A stretch of DNA of 64,000 nt from Winogradskyella aurantia (lineage in GTDB: Bacteria > Bacteroidota > Bacteroidia > Flavobacteriales > Flavobacteriaceae), in the NCBI RefSeq assembly GCF_002266855.1, contig NZ_NGJN01000003.1, positions 124,001-188,000 of the forward strand, in the 5' to 3' direction. Numbering within the stretch: the stretch's first letter is position 1; every line of letters starts with the position of its first letter. The position numbers and the translations under genes are program-made. Shown piece after piece: positions 37,381 through 46,900 of the stretch. A model generated the notes under the pieces. The model saw only the letters and a program-made list of their open reading frames with translations, was not told the DNA's origin and made no database searches.

Positions 37381-39291
37381 TTAATTGTTAATATGGTCTA
37401 ACTGTTCTTGAACGCGCTCCCAATCTACCATGAGCTGCTCTAGTTCGGTTTTCTTAGCTTGGTAATTATCAAAAAACTCAGGATTAGAAGCAGTACGGTC
37501 GTAATCCGTTTCTAATTTAATATCAGCAGCCTTTATCGTATTTTCTAGCTTACTAATCTTAGCTTCAATATTACTGATTTTATTCTTTAGAGATTTTATC
37601 TTCTTCTGATTCTCATAAGTCTCTTTATTGTTGGCCTTCGGTTGGGTTGCCACAACGGTACGTTTCTCTGCCTCGCGAAGATTTTCAAGATTACGCTGCT
37701 CTAGATAAAAATCTATGTCTCCTAAATATTCTTTAATGTGATGGTCCTTAAATTCATAAACCACATCTGTTAATCCTTGAAGAAAATCCCTGTCGTGAGA
37801 AACAAGAACCAAGGTACCCTCAAATAGCTTAAGAGCCTTTTTTAATACATTTTTTGATTGCATATCGAGGTGATTAGTGGGCTCATCCATGATAAGAACG
37901 TTAAACGGTTGAAGTAATAATTTCGCCAAGGCCAATCTATTCCGTTCACCACCTGACAACACCTTAACATATTTTTCTACCTCATCACCCCTAAACAAAA
38001 AGGCTCCCAGAATATCCCGGACCTTACTGCGGTTTGATTCGTTAGCCGCATCTATCATAGTATCTAGAACGGTTTTATTCCCGTCAAGATATTCTGCCTG
38101 GTTTTGAGCAAAATAACCTATTTGCACATTGTGTCCCAAGTTTAACTGTCCGTTGTGTTCCAACTCGCCAACTATAATTTTGGCTAAAGTTGATTTACCC
38201 TGCCCATTTTGCCCTACAAATGCAGTTTTGGTATCTCTTGCTATCGTAAGATTCACGTCACGCAATACATTTAACTCGCCATAGTTCTTCGACACATCTT
38301 CCAACTCCACAACCACCTTTCCTGGTGTTATAGAAACAGGGAAATTCAAGGTCATAACGCTACTGTCCTCTTCATCTACCTCTATTTTATCCATGCGGTC
38401 TAACTTCTTTATTAAGGATTGTGCCATAGTGGCCTTGGAGGCCTTAGCCCTGAATTTTTCTATAAGTTTTTCAGTCTGCTGAATTTGCTTTTCTTGATTC
38501 TTCTGAGCAGCGAGCTGCTGCATTTTCATTTCCTTTCTGAGCTCGATAAATTTCGTATAGGGTTTGTTGTAATCATAAATTCGACCTAAGGTTATTTCAA
38601 TTGTACGATTGGTCACATTATCCAAAAACATCTTGTCGTGTGAAACTATAACCACGGCACCCGCATAATTAGTTAAAAAACCCTCAAGCCAAATTATGGA
38701 TTCTATATCGAGATGGTTGGTAGGCTCATCTAAAAGCAGTAAGTCGTTGTTTTGAAGCAAAAGCTTGGCTAATTCAATTCGCATTCTCCAACCACCAGAG
38801 AAGGTATCTGTAAGTTTATCAAAATCTTCTCGCTTGAAACCTAGACCTTGTAAGATTTTTTCAGTTTCTCCTTGATAATTATAACCTCCGAGTATTTCAT
38901 ATTTATGCTGAATATCATTTAAATCTACCATTAATTGGTGATACGTATCACTTTCATAATCCGTACGCTTAACCAATTGTTCATTAATTTTAGCCAGCTT
39001 ACTTTCACATTCCTTAATTTCAGTAAACGCTTGGTAAGATTCTTCTAAGACGGTTCGCCCGAATTCAAAATCTATATCTTGTTTTAGGAAGCCAATTTTC
39101 AAATCTTTATCCATTGCTATTTGACCAGAATCTGAGGCTTGCTCATTAGATAATATGCGCAGCATCGTAGACTTTCCTGCTCCATTTTTTCCTATAAGAC
39201 CAATTCTATCACCATTTCCTAATTTGAACGTAATATCCTTAAAAAGGTACTCACCTTGAAAAGAGATAGATAGATTGTGAATATTGAGCAT
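37381..39291 (-). CDS. ABC-F family ATPase (Uup/EttA-like)
   Basis: Cytoplasmic ATPase with two ABC domains in one chain and no membrane segment, the ABC-F layout; relatives act on ribosomes. First domain: GKNGAGKSTMLRIL (34-47) with SGGWRMRIELAKLL and LLLDEPTNHLD; linker with the charged helical arm (EMKMQQLAAQKNQEKQIQQ); second domain: GQNGQGKSTLAKI, SGGERNRLALAKLL, IMDEPTNHLD. The C-terminal 100 residues form a coiled coil as in Uup. Length of 636 is typical. Whether it is a housekeeping or an antibiotic-protection form cannot be told from sequence alone. Confidence 0.93.
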   Translation of the reverse strand: MLNIHNLSISFQGEYLFKDITFKLGNGDRIGLIGKNGAGKSTMLRILSNEQASDSGQIAMDKDLKIGFLKQDIDFEFGRTVLEESYQAFTEIKECESKLAKINEQLVKRTDYESDTYHQLMVDLNDIQHKYEILGGYNYQGETEKILQGLGFKREDFDKLTDTFSGGWRMRIELAKLLLQNNDLLLLDEPTNHLDIESIIWLEGFLTNYAGAVVIVSHDKMFLDNVTNRTIEITLGRIYDYNKPYTKFIELRKEMKMQQLAAQKNQEKQIQQTEKLIEKFRAKASKATMAQSLIKKLDRMDKIEVDEEDSSVMTLNFPVSITPGKVVVELEDVSKNYGELNVLRDVNLTIARDTKTAFVGQNGQGKSTLAKIIVGELEHNGQLNLGHNVQIGYFAQNQAEYLDGNKTVLDTMIDAANESNRSKVRDILGAFLFRGDEVEKYVKVLSGGERNRLALAKLLLQPFNVLIMDEPTNHLDMQSKNVLKKALKLFEGTLVLVSHDRDFLQGLTDVVYEFKDHHIKEYLGDIDFYLEQRNLENLREAEKRTVVATQPKANNKETYENQKKIKSLKNKISNIEAKISKLENTIKAADIKLETDYDRTASNPEFFDNYQAKKTELEQLMVDWERVQEQLDHINN

Positions 39292-39330
39292 AATTGTGAT
39301 AATTGTTACGGTGCAAAAATGACAAATACG

Positions 39331-39338
39331 TATCTTTG
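39331..39338 (+). promoter_or_regulatory. Candidate -7 element for the DUF983 gene
   Basis: TATCTTTG matches TAnnTTTG, 39 bases before the start at 39377. A TTG lies at 39303-39305 but with a rather long spacer of 25 bases. Confidence 0.4.
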
Positions 39339-39376
39339 CATATTAATTTCAGCAACGCAAAAGTAAGTGAATATCT

Positions 39377-39760
39377 ATGATTAGAAAAGGAATGAAATTG
39401 TATAGTATTCTTTTCGGTGCATGCCCAAAATGCCACCAAGAATCTATGTACATCACAAAAAACCCATATGTTTTGGCAGACACCTTAAAAATAAATGAGA
39501 AATGTTCGCACTGTGGTACACGATATAGAATGGAACCTTCATTTTTCTATGGTTCCATGTACGTGAGTTATGGGGTCGGTATTGCTTTTGCTGTAGCAGC
39601 TTTTGTGGTTAGTTACGTTATTATAGAAACGTCTCTAGTCACTGCTTTTATAAGCATTATTCTAACTTTAATTGCTTTTATGCCAATAATCATGAGACTT
39701 TCACGAAATATCTGGATTAATCTTTTTATGTCTTACGATAAAAATTTAGCAAAGAAGTAA
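39377..39760 (+). CDS. DUF983 family zinc-ribbon membrane protein
   Basis: A 127-residue protein with a zinc-ribbon of two CxxC knuckles (C16-PK-C19 and C43-SH-C46), followed by FFYGSMYVSYG and two membrane segments (about 62-84 and 88-108). This is the DUF983 pattern. The function is unknown; the family occurs across alphaproteobacteria and Bacteroidota. It is divergent from the ABC-F gene and ends two bases from the FAD oxidoreductase stop. Confidence 0.9.
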   Translation: MIRKGMKLYSILFGACPKCHQESMYITKNPYVLADTLKINEKCSHCGTRYRMEPSFFYGSMYVSYGVGIAFAVAAFVVSYVIIETSLVTAFISIILTLIAFMPIIMRLSRNIWINLFMSYDKNLAKK

Positions 39761-39762
39761 TT

Positions 39763-40806
39763 TCAGGTAAAGCGTTTAATATCAATCTCTGGATCCAATT
39801 CCTGTCCATATGCTATATGATTGAAGAGGTTCTCCGTCACATAAGGAGCTACCATAACTCCTCGTGATCCCAGTCCGTTCAAAACAAATAAATTAGATTG
39901 CTCGGGATGTCTCCCCACCAAAGGACGTCTATCTTTTACAGTAGGTCTAACACCGGCAAGGTGCTCCACAATTTCATAATTGGTTTTTAAAAACCTATTT
40001 AATTTTGTCAGTAATTCACTTCTACCCTCCTTAGTTGGTTGGTTGGTTTTATCATTATGACTATAGGTTGAACCAACCTTATACAAATCAGTCCCAATAG
40101 GTATGACAAATACCGAAGATTTTATAGCGTAATCAATTTTCAAATCTGGTATTCTAAGGGTTAAAACTTCACCTTTTGTGCCGTTTAAGGGTAAATGATA
40201 AAAATATGGATTATGTTTTACGCCAAATCCTTCAGAAAATACGATATACTTAGCCTTAATATTACCATAGCGAAGGGCTTCTGCATCAAAAGTAATCTTG
40301 TCATACTGAAATTTCTCCTCGATAAGCCGTGTTTGCTCTTTAAGGAATGCCTTATACTTTGAAATTAAGTAGGACGTATCCAATCGACCAGCCTGTAGCA
40401 CCTCTCCAAAACCAAATGGAGCATCAATGAGGTTATGGTTATTTTTTATAAGTCTTGTGGATAAAAAATCCTGAAGTTTGGGTTTATCTGAAGCACTGAA
40501 CCACAAATTCTGTTCTTCAATTGAGGTGAAGCGTCTTAAAATCCGCAATGGATAATCTATTTTTATGCCTAAGTCCTTTTCTATTTTAGAATACATTGGT
40601 AAGGCTAGACGCAGTTGTTCCTCAGCCTTCCATACCTGTGAAAACCGCTTTAAAATGACAGGATTGTACAACCCTGCGGCAACTATTGAAGATTGTTGTG
40701 AGTTATTATCATATACTATAAAGGATTTACCCTCTCCGCGCAGTTTTTCGCATAAGGCAATACCAGCTAAACCACAACCTATTATGATATAATCCGTATT
40801 AATCAT
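39763..40806 (-). CDS. FAD-dependent oxidoreductase, DAO family
   Basis: A 347-residue flavoprotein with the Rossmann FAD motif at the N-terminus (DYIIIGCGLAGIALCEKL, 5-22) and C-terminal FAD-binding signature (EHLAGVRPTVKDRRPLVGRHPE, then LFVLNGLGSRGVMVAPYV). The plan is that of the glycine oxidase/ThiO and MnmC C-terminal groups, but without the MnmC methyltransferase half. The substrate is probably an amino acid or secondary amine, unproven. It stands alone between the DUF983 gene and gldN, separated from gldN by a terminator. Confidence 0.88.
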   Translation of the reverse strand: MINTDYIIIGCGLAGIALCEKLRGEGKSFIVYDNNSQQSSIVAAGLYNPVILKRFSQVWKAEEQLRLALPMYSKIEKDLGIKIDYPLRILRRFTSIEEQNLWFSASDKPKLQDFLSTRLIKNNHNLIDAPFGFGEVLQAGRLDTSYLISKYKAFLKEQTRLIEEKFQYDKITFDAEALRYGNIKAKYIVFSEGFGVKHNPYFYHLPLNGTKGEVLTLRIPDLKIDYAIKSSVFVIPIGTDLYKVGSTYSHNDKTNQPTKEGRSELLTKLNRFLKTNYEIVEHLAGVRPTVKDRRPLVGRHPEQSNLFVLNGLGSRGVMVAPYVTENLFNHIAYGQELDPEIDIKRFT

Positions 40807-40853
40807 TAAGCGAAATTATGAAAAAAGAAAGTGGTATTGAATAGGTATTCCCA

Positions 40854-40885
40854 ACTAAAAAACGCCCACTTAATAGTGAGCGTTT
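40854..40885 (-). terminator. Rho-independent terminator of the gldKLMN operon
   Basis: Minus-strand AACGCTCACT pairs with AGTGGGCGTT (one G-T pair) around ATTA and runs into six T residues, 25 bases after the gldN stop. Confidence 0.85.
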
Positions 40886-40909
40886 CCATATCTTCTTATG
40901 CTGAGTAAC

Positions 40910-41818
40910 TTAGTAGCTCCACATATCTTGTTCAAAATCACGAATCTTATCTTTAATTCGCTCTGACTCTAACAATTGCATCAAGGCATTTTCGGCCACA
41001 TACTCCTTAACTTCCCTGTCTCCATATACATTCTCTTCTTTATAAATTATTCCGTTAAATCTACGGCTGTTTAAAAGATGATCAAATGATATTGGAACAG
41101 CACTATTGTTATTGTTAAAGGCTTTAGCCTCATGGAGAATATCCCTTATCTCAGGCACAAATACCCAAAACATAGCAATTGGTTCACTGTTAGCTTCATT
41201 ATCATCATCAATAAAGTTAACATCTGGAGCGGCTGGCGCCAAAGCTAAGATACGGTACCTCAACTCACCTTGTCGCTTGTCAAAATACCAAAGACCTTTA
41301 ACTAAATAAGAATTGATATCGGCAGGACCGATTTCTCTACGAATGATGAACTCCTCAGGAATTTCGTCTTCCCCAACAGCGTTTTCATTCATGTAATCAA
41401 TACCGGCATTAGTAATTTTAGTCATGGACAATGATGCTTCTAAATCCTTTAAGGTACGCTCCTCTGTAAAATAAGAGTCCGCATAAACTTTAGGAATCAT
41501 TCCGCTTTTCATGTTTTCCATTAACACTTGGTACAGTGACTTTCTATTTTCCCCTAGATTTTCCTCAACTGGAAAATATAATGGGAAATTGACACGCTCG
41601 TCTAGAACTACTTTCTCCCAAACCATTTTTGAGTATAAAATATCCCTATCTCCAACATAACCGTACTCTAACGGCTTATCATTGTCAAGAGCGAGCTGGG
41701 CTTCGGTTTTCATACCAATCTCTTCTGGTATCTTTGCATTAAGGATATTAGCCTGGGCAAACATAAGATTTGCTGATAAAATGGCTATTCCTGTATAAAT
41801 AAAGCTTGTTATTTTCAT
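40910..41818 (-). CDS. gldN: Gliding motility / type IX secretion protein GldN
   Basis: Periplasmic part of the type IX secretion system, forming with GldK the ring on the inner face of the outer membrane (PorN in Porphyromonas). The 302-residue product has a signal peptide ending in LMFAQ (about 22) and the conserved GldN features EEFIIRREIGPADINSYLVKGLWYFDKRQGELRYRILALAPAAPDV (about 155-200). It is last in the gldK-L-M-N order seen throughout gliding Bacteroidota, which supports the call. Confidence 0.95.
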   Translation of the reverse strand: MKITSFIYTGIAILSANLMFAQANILNAKIPEEIGMKTEAQLALDNDKPLEYGYVGDRDILYSKMVWEKVVLDERVNFPLYFPVEENLGENRKSLYQVLMENMKSGMIPKVYADSYFTEERTLKDLEASLSMTKITNAGIDYMNENAVGEDEIPEEFIIRREIGPADINSYLVKGLWYFDKRQGELRYRILALAPAAPDVNFIDDDNEANSEPIAMFWVFVPEIRDILHEAKAFNNNNSAVPISFDHLLNSRRFNGIIYKEENVYGDREVKEYVAENALMQLLESERIKDKIRDFEQDMWSY

Positions 41819-41881
41819 TTTCTCCTCTTTAAATTTGGGTTTTATTCTTCTTTAAAAACGTGTGCTCTTAGCTGTTTATTA

Positions 41882-43453
41882 TTAATTAGTAACTTCAATA
41901 ATAACTGGAGACACATTCTTTAATTTATATGACGCATTTCCTTTAATTTTTGCCTTTATATCAAAAATCGTAATGTTGTCACCACTTCGCGCTCTATTAA
42001 TTGAGGCCTTGGCTTGGCTATTCATTTTAGTTCCAGCCACATTAACCGTGGGTTGACCAGGCACTTTTATCTTAAAGGATGTTACTTCTATTGGTAAATC
42101 GAACACAAAATCATCTAATTTTGCACTTACAGTACCAATTTCAGCATTACGCTTAGGCAATTTAACCACACCTGTTTGACCAGATATTACACCTGTAGGT
42201 GCAGGAATATCTTTTATTCTAAAGGTTTGTTGGTCAGATACTTTCTTTCCGTCGTCTAGAGTGGCGGTAACATTAATTGTTACTTCCTTACCAGCACCAG
42301 GATTCATAACATACTTACCTTGCCCTGAGCCTTTAGAAAGACCAGAACCAGAAGCACTTACTTTATTATCTGGTACACCAGCGAAAGAAATGGTCATTGG
42401 GTTCTCAACACCGCGATATACCACATTCATTTTATCTGCTGAAATAGTTGCAGAATTTGGTCTTGGTACTACAACGTAATTACCAACTATAGGAATTTCT
42501 AAAGGTTTTCCATCTTCTAAGAAGGTGAATGTTCCATTGATTTTCTGCTCGCCAACATTACCAACGTTAAAGTCTAATTTAGCAGCACCAGTAGAATCTA
42601 CAGCCTCAGAAATATCTATTTCCTTTCCTTGAACGGTAAGTTTGGTCGGTGTAACATTAGCATACTTTCCTAAGACTACTTTACCCTGAAATTTTTCACC
42701 AGCAAAGAACGCAGACTTATCTGCCAATACAATAGCTTGGTATTTTTTTAGGGAAACTGCCTCATCAAGCGTATTACCTAGGAACAAATTAAAAAGATTT
42801 GTTTCTGTAACCATAACATCGTTCTGCATCGCAGTTAACTTAGTATATGATGCTATAGCTGGAAAACCTTGGAAATGGTAATTTAACCAATCTATTTTTT
42901 TACCGTCCTTGTTCTCAACCTTTTCTAAACTAAATCGGTTCTCAAAACGTTCAATCGCCTTTTTGTACTTAACGTCAGAGCCAAGAATAGATTTAATTTC
43001 ATTCTTGTAAGACTCTATCCTAGCAACAACTTCTTGTCCTTTTTTAGTATAGCGATCACCGGTAAACCACGCTTCGTCAAGAATGTCGGTTTTATCCATT
43101 GCCTCAAAAGGCAACTTTCCATCCTCACCTGGTTTGTATTTTCCCTCACGCAACAAGTCTTGCTTAAGCGATTCTATGTATTTGTAAAATTCATCAGAAG
43201 CAGCGCTAACTAAAGCGGCCTTATTTGCTGGTACAGCAAAATCTTCTGGTTTTTCTTCAGCCTTAACAGATAAATCTGCTAATAAAGCTTCGTTTTTCTC
43301 GTCTGCTACCGTATTCGAAGCATCGAATTTTGCTTCCATCAATCCGAATGCGGATAGTACCTCCTTGGACATGTTCATTGCCATCATGGCGATAAAGACC
43401 AGGTACATTAAGTTAATCATTTTCTGCCTTGCAGATAATTTTCCTCCTGCCAT
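41882..43453 (-). CDS. gldM: Gliding motility / type IX secretion motor protein GldM
   Basis: Inner-membrane protein with a single N-terminal membrane helix (MAGGKLSARQKMINLMYLVFIAMMAMNMS) and a long periplasmic region of four domains that reaches across the periplasm. With GldL it forms the proton-driven motor of the type IX system. The 523-residue length and the start MAGGKLSARQKMINLMYLV are diagnostic. Located 47 bases after gldL and 63 before gldN. Confidence 0.97.
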   Translation of the reverse strand: MAGGKLSARQKMINLMYLVFIAMMAMNMSKEVLSAFGLMEAKFDASNTVADEKNEALLADLSVKAEEKPEDFAVPANKAALVSAASDEFYKYIESLKQDLLREGKYKPGEDGKLPFEAMDKTDILDEAWFTGDRYTKKGQEVVARIESYKNEIKSILGSDVKYKKAIERFENRFSLEKVENKDGKKIDWLNYHFQGFPAIASYTKLTAMQNDVMVTETNLFNLFLGNTLDEAVSLKKYQAIVLADKSAFFAGEKFQGKVVLGKYANVTPTKLTVQGKEIDISEAVDSTGAAKLDFNVGNVGEQKINGTFTFLEDGKPLEIPIVGNYVVVPRPNSATISADKMNVVYRGVENPMTISFAGVPDNKVSASGSGLSKGSGQGKYVMNPGAGKEVTINVTATLDDGKKVSDQQTFRIKDIPAPTGVISGQTGVVKLPKRNAEIGTVSAKLDDFVFDLPIEVTSFKIKVPGQPTVNVAGTKMNSQAKASINRARSGDNITIFDIKAKIKGNASYKLKNVSPVIIEVTN

Positions 43454-43500
43454 TGTAATTAGTTTTTAATTATTAATTAATTCGTTTCTAAAAAAACTAA

Positions 43501-44133
43501 TTAGTTTTTGTTCATAGCAGATAACATTCCACCGTACACACCATTTAAGGATGACAGATTAGAAGCTAGTGAAGCCATTTGTTCTTTTAACTTAGTTGCA
43601 TTCTCTACAGCTTCTTCATTAACTGCAGCTTGACGGTTTGCACTCTCCATCTGCACTTTATAAAGACTGTTTAAAGATTCCATTTGAGCAGCAGCCAATG
43701 ATAATTCTTCACTGTACTTCTTTTGTGCTGACATGGAGTCTAATGTTGGTGACATGTTTTTTGCAGCACCTTCAAAATTCTTAATACTGCTACCAAGACT
43801 AGCCATCAACTCACCATCGATTTTAGCTTCCTTCAATAAATTATCCAGTTTTTTCGATAATAAACCTTCAGCATCCTTTGGTTCTTCTTTTTTCTTTTTG
43901 TTTGATGTTGCACCACCTGCAAGTTCAGGATATACTAAAGACCAATCTAAATCTGATTGTTGCTTTTCAAATGCTGAATATGTAAATACGAGTGCTTCTA
44001 CAATCATTCCTATGGTTAAGATTTCAGAACCGTAAGGCCAATGCTGAATTTTAAATAATGCTCCAACAATTACGATTGCTGCTCCTAATCCGTAGATCAT
44101 GTTAGTGACTGTAATTTTACCTTTCTGTGCCAT
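43501..44133 (-). CDS. gldL: Gliding motility / type IX secretion motor protein GldL
   Basis: Membrane partner of GldM in the secretion motor. Two membrane helices near the N-terminus carry charged residues within the bilayer (Tyr14, Lys28 and Glu46 in MIYGLGAAIVIVGALFK and IGMIVEALVF), the positions expected for proton passage by comparison with F. johnsoniae GldL. The cytoplasmic C-terminal part is helical and coiled. The 210-residue length is standard. Confidence 0.96.
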   Translation of the reverse strand: MAQKGKITVTNMIYGLGAAIVIVGALFKIQHWPYGSEILTIGMIVEALVFTYSAFEKQQSDLDWSLVYPELAGGATSNKKKKEEPKDAEGLLSKKLDNLLKEAKIDGELMASLGSSIKNFEGAAKNMSPTLDSMSAQKKYSEELSLAAAQMESLNSLYKVQMESANRQAAVNEEAVENATKLKEQMASLASNLSSLNGVYGGMLSAMNKN

Positions 44134-44215
44134 AATTTTGTTTAGTTTAAGTTTAAGTTAATTGGTTTTAACTTAAGTAGGTTAATATAATTTGGGTTAT
44201 TGTTTAAATTCAATT

Positions 44216-45568
44216 TTAATTTGTTGCCTGATTTTTAGTTACTTCAGTTCCCATATAATCTTGCACGGTTCTAAAACCAATGTAACTTCTGGCAGAATCT
44301 GCATATTCATAATCTCTAGAACTTACTTGAAGGAAATACGCGACGTCCTTCCATGATCCACCTCTAACTACCTTGCGAGAATTTTCAGTATCGTTTACGT
44401 TAGGGTTTATGGTTGATGCATACTCGTAAGACGCTGGGTCGTATGAACCATTTACCCACTCAGAAACATTACCTGCCATATTGTATAGGTTAAAATCATT
44501 AGGGTCGTATGCATCTGCTTCTACCGTGTATAAGGCTTGGTCTGCCGCATAGTCTCCTCTTAATGGCTTAAAGTTAGCCATAAAGCATCCTCTATCATTT
44601 TTAGTGTATGGTCCACCCCATGGATAGGTAGCACCCTGTAATCCTCCTCGAGCAGCGTACTCCCATTCAGCTTCCGAAGGTAATCTGTATGAATTTACAG
44701 GTTGTCTTCCTCTACTTTTTTGATGTGAGTTGTGATATAGGGTTCTCCATTGACAAAATGCTTGGGCTTGTTTCCATGAGACACCAACAACAGGATAATC
44801 ACTGTAGGCGTCATGCCAAAAATAATCATTGTGCATTGGTTCATTATAAGAGTAAGCAAAGTCTCTAATCCAAGCCGTAGTGTCAGGATATACCTCAACC
44901 TCTTCCTTAATTATCACATCAGAGCGCTTAAGGCTTCTACTTTTGGCTGCTTTTGCTATGTCCATGTAGCTATACTGAAACTTAAATTGTTTTACATCCC
45001 AAGTTCTTTGACCGTTATAGGATTCCTCAAGTGGTAAGTACATACCGTCCATAACTTCAGCATATAATTCATCTGGATATTCATCTGTTTCAAAAATCAA
45101 ATCAATATCTCTATTAATCTGTCTTTGCTCATTACCATAGGTGTTGAGCATGTAGCTCTCATAGGCATTTAGATTATTGGGGTCTGAGTCAACATACGCA
45201 AACTCTCCAATATCACCATTCCCTGGTGTTTTGCCCTCCAAATCAGCCATTTCTGCTAACTTTAATCTTAGAATGGAATCTCTTACCCATTCTACAAATT
45301 GACGATACTCGCTATTTGTGATTTCAGTTTCGTCCATATAGAATGCACGCACCGTTGCTGTTTTTGTAGGCGCATCATTCACACCTGCAATATCATCGTC
45401 AGATTTTCCCATGATAAAAGCACCACCTGGTACAAGTGTCATACCATAAGGCTTTTCGGGGTGCCATTTTTTACCGTTAGCACCTACTAACTGTCCTCGG
45501 TCTCCAGAGTTACAACTGGCAACCAAAACCAAGACAGTGGTTAATAAAATAAGCTTCTTAATATTCAT
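44216..45568 (-). CDS. gldK: Gliding motility / type IX secretion lipoprotein GldK
   Basis: Outer-membrane lipoprotein (lipobox VASC, Cys19) that forms the GldK-GldN ring of the type IX secretion system. The domain is of the formylglycine-generating-enzyme/sulfatase-modifying fold: PYGMTLVPGGAFIMGKSDDD (about 40-60), YPVVGVSWKQAQAFCQWRT, YRLPSEAEWEYAARGG, YNMAGNVSEWVNG and RKVVRGGSWKDV. It serves a structural role in this family. It is first in gldKLMN and has a candidate promoter upstream, separate from the arginase-like gene. Confidence 0.96.
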   Translation of the reverse strand: MNIKKLILLTTVLVLVASCNSGDRGQLVGANGKKWHPEKPYGMTLVPGGAFIMGKSDDDIAGVNDAPTKTATVRAFYMDETEITNSEYRQFVEWVRDSILRLKLAEMADLEGKTPGNGDIGEFAYVDSDPNNLNAYESYMLNTYGNEQRQINRDIDLIFETDEYPDELYAEVMDGMYLPLEESYNGQRTWDVKQFKFQYSYMDIAKAAKSRSLKRSDVIIKEEVEVYPDTTAWIRDFAYSYNEPMHNDYFWHDAYSDYPVVGVSWKQAQAFCQWRTLYHNSHQKSRGRQPVNSYRLPSEAEWEYAARGGLQGATYPWGGPYTKNDRGCFMANFKPLRGDYAADQALYTVEADAYDPNDFNLYNMAGNVSEWVNGSYDPASYEYASTINPNVNDTENSRKVVRGGSWKDVAYFLQVSSRDYEYADSARSYIGFRTVQDYMGTEVTKNQATN

Positions 45569-45610
45569 AGTAACTCGAGGTTAAATTAGTCCTTGTTAAT
45601 TTTGAGGTGG

Positions 45611-45641
45611 TAAACATATTTATATATTTTGGGAAAAACAA
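45611..45641 (-). promoter_or_regulatory. Candidate promoter of gldKLMN
   Basis: Minus-strand TTG (45641-45639), a 20-base spacer and TATGTTTA (45618-45611), one base off TAnnTTTG, lie about 43 bases before the gldK start. Confidence 0.4.
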
Positions 45642-45727
45642 CTTTTTTCCGATTTTTTTTGCATTTCACCCTTAAAAAGTGCATTTCATCGATTAAAAAA
45701 TTGTTAATTATCGATTAAATGTAGCTT

Positions 45728-46894
45728 TTAGAAGCTGTTCTTCCTGTAGGCTTTATACCACCTTTCAGGTATTTCACCCTGAGAAGCAAGCAGATAATCG
45801 GAATGCATGCAAGGTAATAACGTGTGCTTCTTTAATTTATTATTAACGTCGGGTAAAAAGGGAATTTCAATCCACCAACGACCTGTTCTCAGGCTTTTGT
45901 AAAACACAAGTTCGTTATCGTCAACTAGAACATTATATTTTTGATACAGATTTTCATTGGTAAAATCGTCATCATTAACCCTGCAATTTATACCTTCAAT
46001 AAAATACCAAAGCATTTGGGCTATAAGCATGGACGTAGCACTATCGTTTTTGGAATTGTGATATTCATATATACCAAAAGATGAAACCTTATTGCTTATA
46101 CCTGCATATCTACAAATGGCACATATCTCCTTACCGGAAAATCCGTTTGGCGAATACTTTTGATTATCGCTTACTTCAGACGCACGAATAGATTTTAAAT
46201 CTATCGAGACAATGTGTGCATCTCGCATTAAAGGTTCTACCATATTAATTTGCTCAGAAATGGCTCCTAAACGATAGGCTTCAAAATATAATTTATCGAT
46301 TAAGTCTATTTCTTCCTGAGAATTAAAATAAGTCTGGTAACCAATAGTAGTATAATTAAATAGGTTGTAAGGCTCCTCAACTATAACTTTGCCAACATAG
46401 CTGTTGTTTTTCATAGGGAGGTTTGCATCACCAAGATCAAAATTAGTATCAACACTTACCATATTGACCATAGGCAACAAATTATCATACGCTCTGTAAT
46501 TGGAATAGGTAATATCTTGACTTCCTCCTAAAATAATAGGTATAATTTGTTTTTCGACCAAAACGCTTATAGCCGTCCTTACAGCAAAATAAGAATCCTC
46601 AACAGTCTCACCGGAATTAATATCACCCAAATCAGCAATTAAAGTATTCCAATTACCAGGAAATAATGTGTAGAGTGTTTTTCTTATGGTATCAAAACTG
46701 AGTTCCTCACCAATGTAATTAACATCGTTTCGATTTTCCTTTACTCCAATAATGGCAATCCGAACGTCGTCTAGGTCGGGGATACCGTTTTGTAGGGAAT
46801 GAACTTTAATTTTTTTTCCTAAGGCTTGTTGGGCAATGAGCTCGTTGTGGGCTAGAACTGCATCGGAAACAGGCGTTAAAAAGTTAAAATTCAT
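45728..46894 (-). CDS. Arginase/formimidoylglutamase-fold protein lacking metal ligands
   Basis: A 388-residue protein with the ureohydrolase fold, usually annotated formimidoylglutamase. The three metal-binding motifs are altered: GGDHS is GGSQD (123-127, His to Gln), DxHxD is D149-T-N151-F-D153 (His to Asn), and the DxD of the last motif is D232-L-K234 (Asp to Lys). Three of six Mn ligands are thus replaced, so I infer it is not an active ureohydrolase and may serve a structural or regulatory role. It starts 6 bases after topA and precedes gldK by 159 bases. The fold call is firm, the loss of activity is an inference. Confidence 0.85.
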   Translation of the reverse strand: MNFNFLTPVSDAVLAHNELIAQQALGKKIKVHSLQNGIPDLDDVRIAIIGVKENRNDVNYIGEELSFDTIRKTLYTLFPGNWNTLIADLGDINSGETVEDSYFAVRTAISVLVEKQIIPIILGGSQDITYSNYRAYDNLLPMVNMVSVDTNFDLGDANLPMKNNSYVGKVIVEEPYNLFNYTTIGYQTYFNSQEEIDLIDKLYFEAYRLGAISEQINMVEPLMRDAHIVSIDLKSIRASEVSDNQKYSPNGFSGKEICAICRYAGISNKVSSFGIYEYHNSKNDSATSMLIAQMLWYFIEGINCRVNDDDFTNENLYQKYNVLVDDNELVFYKSLRTGRWWIEIPFLPDVNNKLKKHTLLPCMHSDYLLASQGEIPERWYKAYRKNSF

Positions 46895-46900
46895 ATGTTT

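Noticed and set aside
45728..46894. Active formimidoylglutamase of histidine breakdown
   Set aside because: The metal-binding histidines and one aspartate are replaced and no hut genes are nearby.
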